NCBI RefSeq assembly: GCF_002140915.1
Contig: NZ_NGKU01000001.1
Coordinates: forward strand, 1,628,814-1,681,261
Reading direction: 5' to 3'
Length of the DNA stretch: 52,448 nt
Source: Candidatus Enterococcus testudinis
Lineage (GTDB): Bacteria > Bacillota > Bacilli > Lactobacillales > Enterococcaceae
Every line of letters begins with the position of its first letter. The first letter of the stretch is position 1. The notes beneath the pieces were generated by a model, which did not search any database, had not been told where the DNA came from, and saw only the letters and a program-made list of their open reading frames with translations. The position numbers were made by a program, and so were the translations under genes. Positions 51,350-52,448 of this stretch are shown in pieces.

Positions 51350-52448
51350 TTAGTCAGCTCCTTTTAATATATGAACTATATTTTTTTTCTCATACTTGAT
51401 AACTAGATAAAAGATAATGGCAAAATCGATGAAAGTAAGAACTGCATACATGACCAACGAGGAAAGACTTCTCTCTAACACAAGCAGTTCAATCATTCCA
51501 AATAGATAAATTAATCCAAAATAAAAAAGCTCATCTTTATATATTTGATGAAAAGAGTAGCCTAACAATTTCAGCACACTCACTTGTTTTTGTCTTGATA
51601 GTAAGATAGTGAGTACGATATAGTATGAAGCCAATACACTCACCAAAATCGAAAAGAGTATGGCAACCAACAAAATACTTACCTCAGATAGAGTCATTTG
51701 AAAAATTTCGGAATATCCAGTATCTAATACATTTTGAAATATCAGATTATTTCCATCTAATTCATTATTCCGAATGGCATTATTTATTTTTAAGTGATTC
51801 TCATCATTATTTTCGATTCTCAACGGATTATAAATAGCAGCATTTTGAAGTCTACTATTTGATAAAGTGAAAAACGGATTACTCAGACATATGATAATTG
51901 GATTTTTTATAAAACCTTGTTCAATGTCCATCATATCTATATTCTCCGAAAAAAAAGTAACGTTATTTTCGGGATATTGTTTAAATTCCACTAAATGATT
52001 TAAATTTATTTCATCCGAAATGAGTTCATGCAGATAATCTGCAATCAAAAAAAGGACGAATTTTTTTGCTTTTTCTTGATTAATATTGTCAGGGAGATGA
52101 ACAGTTAATTTATCTTCAGAAAAAGAGTACACATAGTCGATTGGCAAATGATTCTCATTCAAGAAATTTTTATTCACTTGAACAATATTTACATATTCAT
52201 TGTTTGCATAACCAAATTCTTCACTCATTCGATTTGGATAAAACCGCTCAGAAACAATGTATTGCGCATCCACAGTTTTTTCTAATTCATGAAATAAATG
52301 AATTAGTTTCTGTTCAATAGACAAATCTCCTATTTCATATTCATTATATGAAATATTTGATAGAGTAACAAAATTACTTTGTTGCACATACACTTGTCGA
52401 ATTTCTGAGATATTCAGAAATGTATTCATAGAGTTTATAGCTATTGGT
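51350..52448 (-). CDS. Bacteriocin-associated-type membrane protein (partial)
   Basis: The frame is still open at the right edge, so the N-terminus lies beyond the window and the internal ATG at 52429 should not be taken as the start. What remains is an outer domain of about 240 residues and three C-terminal TMs (about 245-270, 295-315 and 320-345 from 52429). This half-FtsX layout matches DUF1430-type integral membrane proteins found with lactococcin-972-like loci, a tentative call. It forms an operon with the ATPase and YxeA-like protein downstream. Confidence 0.72.
   Translation of the reverse strand, partial: PIAINSMNTFLNISEIRQVYVQQSNFVTLSNISYNEYEIGDLSIEQKLIHLFHELEKTVDAQYIVSERFYPNRMSEEFGYANNEYVNIVQVNKNFLNENHLPIDYVYSFSEDKLTVHLPDNINQEKAKKFVLFLIADYLHELISDEINLNHLVEFKQYPENNVTFFSENIDMMDIEQGFIKNPIIICLSNPFFTLSNSRLQNAAIYNPLRIENNDENHLKINNAIRNNELDGNNLIFQNVLDTGYSEIFQMTLSEVSILLVAILFSILVSVLASYYIVLTILLSRQKQVSVLKLLGYSFHQIYKDELFYFGLIYLFGMIELLVLERSLSSLVMYAVLTFIDFAIIFYLVIKYEKKNIVHILKGAD

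Overview
The window looks like a chromosomal segment from a low-to-mid GC lactic Firmicute, most likely an Enterococcus or close relative. The evidence is strong AGGAGG-type ribosome sites, a PyrR-attenuated pyr operon, a T-box in front of alaS, class-B-type RNase P RNA between gpsB and a YpsC-type methyltransferase, the recU-pbp1A-nth-dnaD neighbourhood, and an EbsA-like protein. The species cannot be fixed from the sequence alone. Almost all genes lie on the minus strand.

Layout. (1) 75-9131 is an accessory block in two parts. One is a six-gene, tightly overlapping operon: an exported protein, two FtsX-topology permeases, an ABC ATPase, a ComP-like PDZ/multi-TM histidine kinase and a LuxR-type response regulator. 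Downstream of it is an ABC ATPase plus a large MacB-like permease. (2) 9236-9322 is not biological. It holds a perfect 38-bp Nextera mate-pair junction adapter, a 30-bp copied piece of the neighbouring gene start, and a further 19-bp adapter half. The physical link between the left block and the rest of the window is therefore unproven. (3) 9526-10215 encodes an alpha carbonic anhydrase, and 10355-21837 is the complete pyrimidine operon in the order pyrR-uraA-pyrB-pyrC-carA-carB-pyrK-pyrD-pyrF-pyrE, with a promoter, a PyrR-binding leader and an attenuator. (4) 22080-24561 is an overlapping operon of a membrane protein, a HEPN-like/CBS protein, lspA and an rluD-type pseudouridine synthase. (5) 24814-34892 carries fhs, an EbsA-like protein, an RNase HI-like protein, cardiolipin synthase, a CDF transporter, alaS with its T-box, a formylglycine-generating-enzyme-like protein and a frameshifted GNAT gene. 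(6) 34932-50067 is mostly housekeeping: cshB, a VanZ-RDD fusion, small acidic proteins, an HD hydrolase, an M32 carboxypeptidase, ypsC, rnpB, gpsB, ypsA, recU, pbp1A, nth, dnaD, ridA, perR and cysK. (7) 50262-52448 is a visibly AT-rich island with a YxeA-like protein, an ABC ATPase and a partial bacteriocin-associated-type permease that runs off the window.

How the genes work together. The pyr operon makes UMP from bicarbonate, glutamine and aspartate, with uracil uptake and PyrR feedback. Carbonic anhydrase next door could supply bicarbonate to CarAB. Both ends carry peptide/antimicrobial-type ABC systems. The left one comes with its own ComP/ComA-like two-component pair and is the best candidate for an undescribed sensing-and-export or self-protection module.
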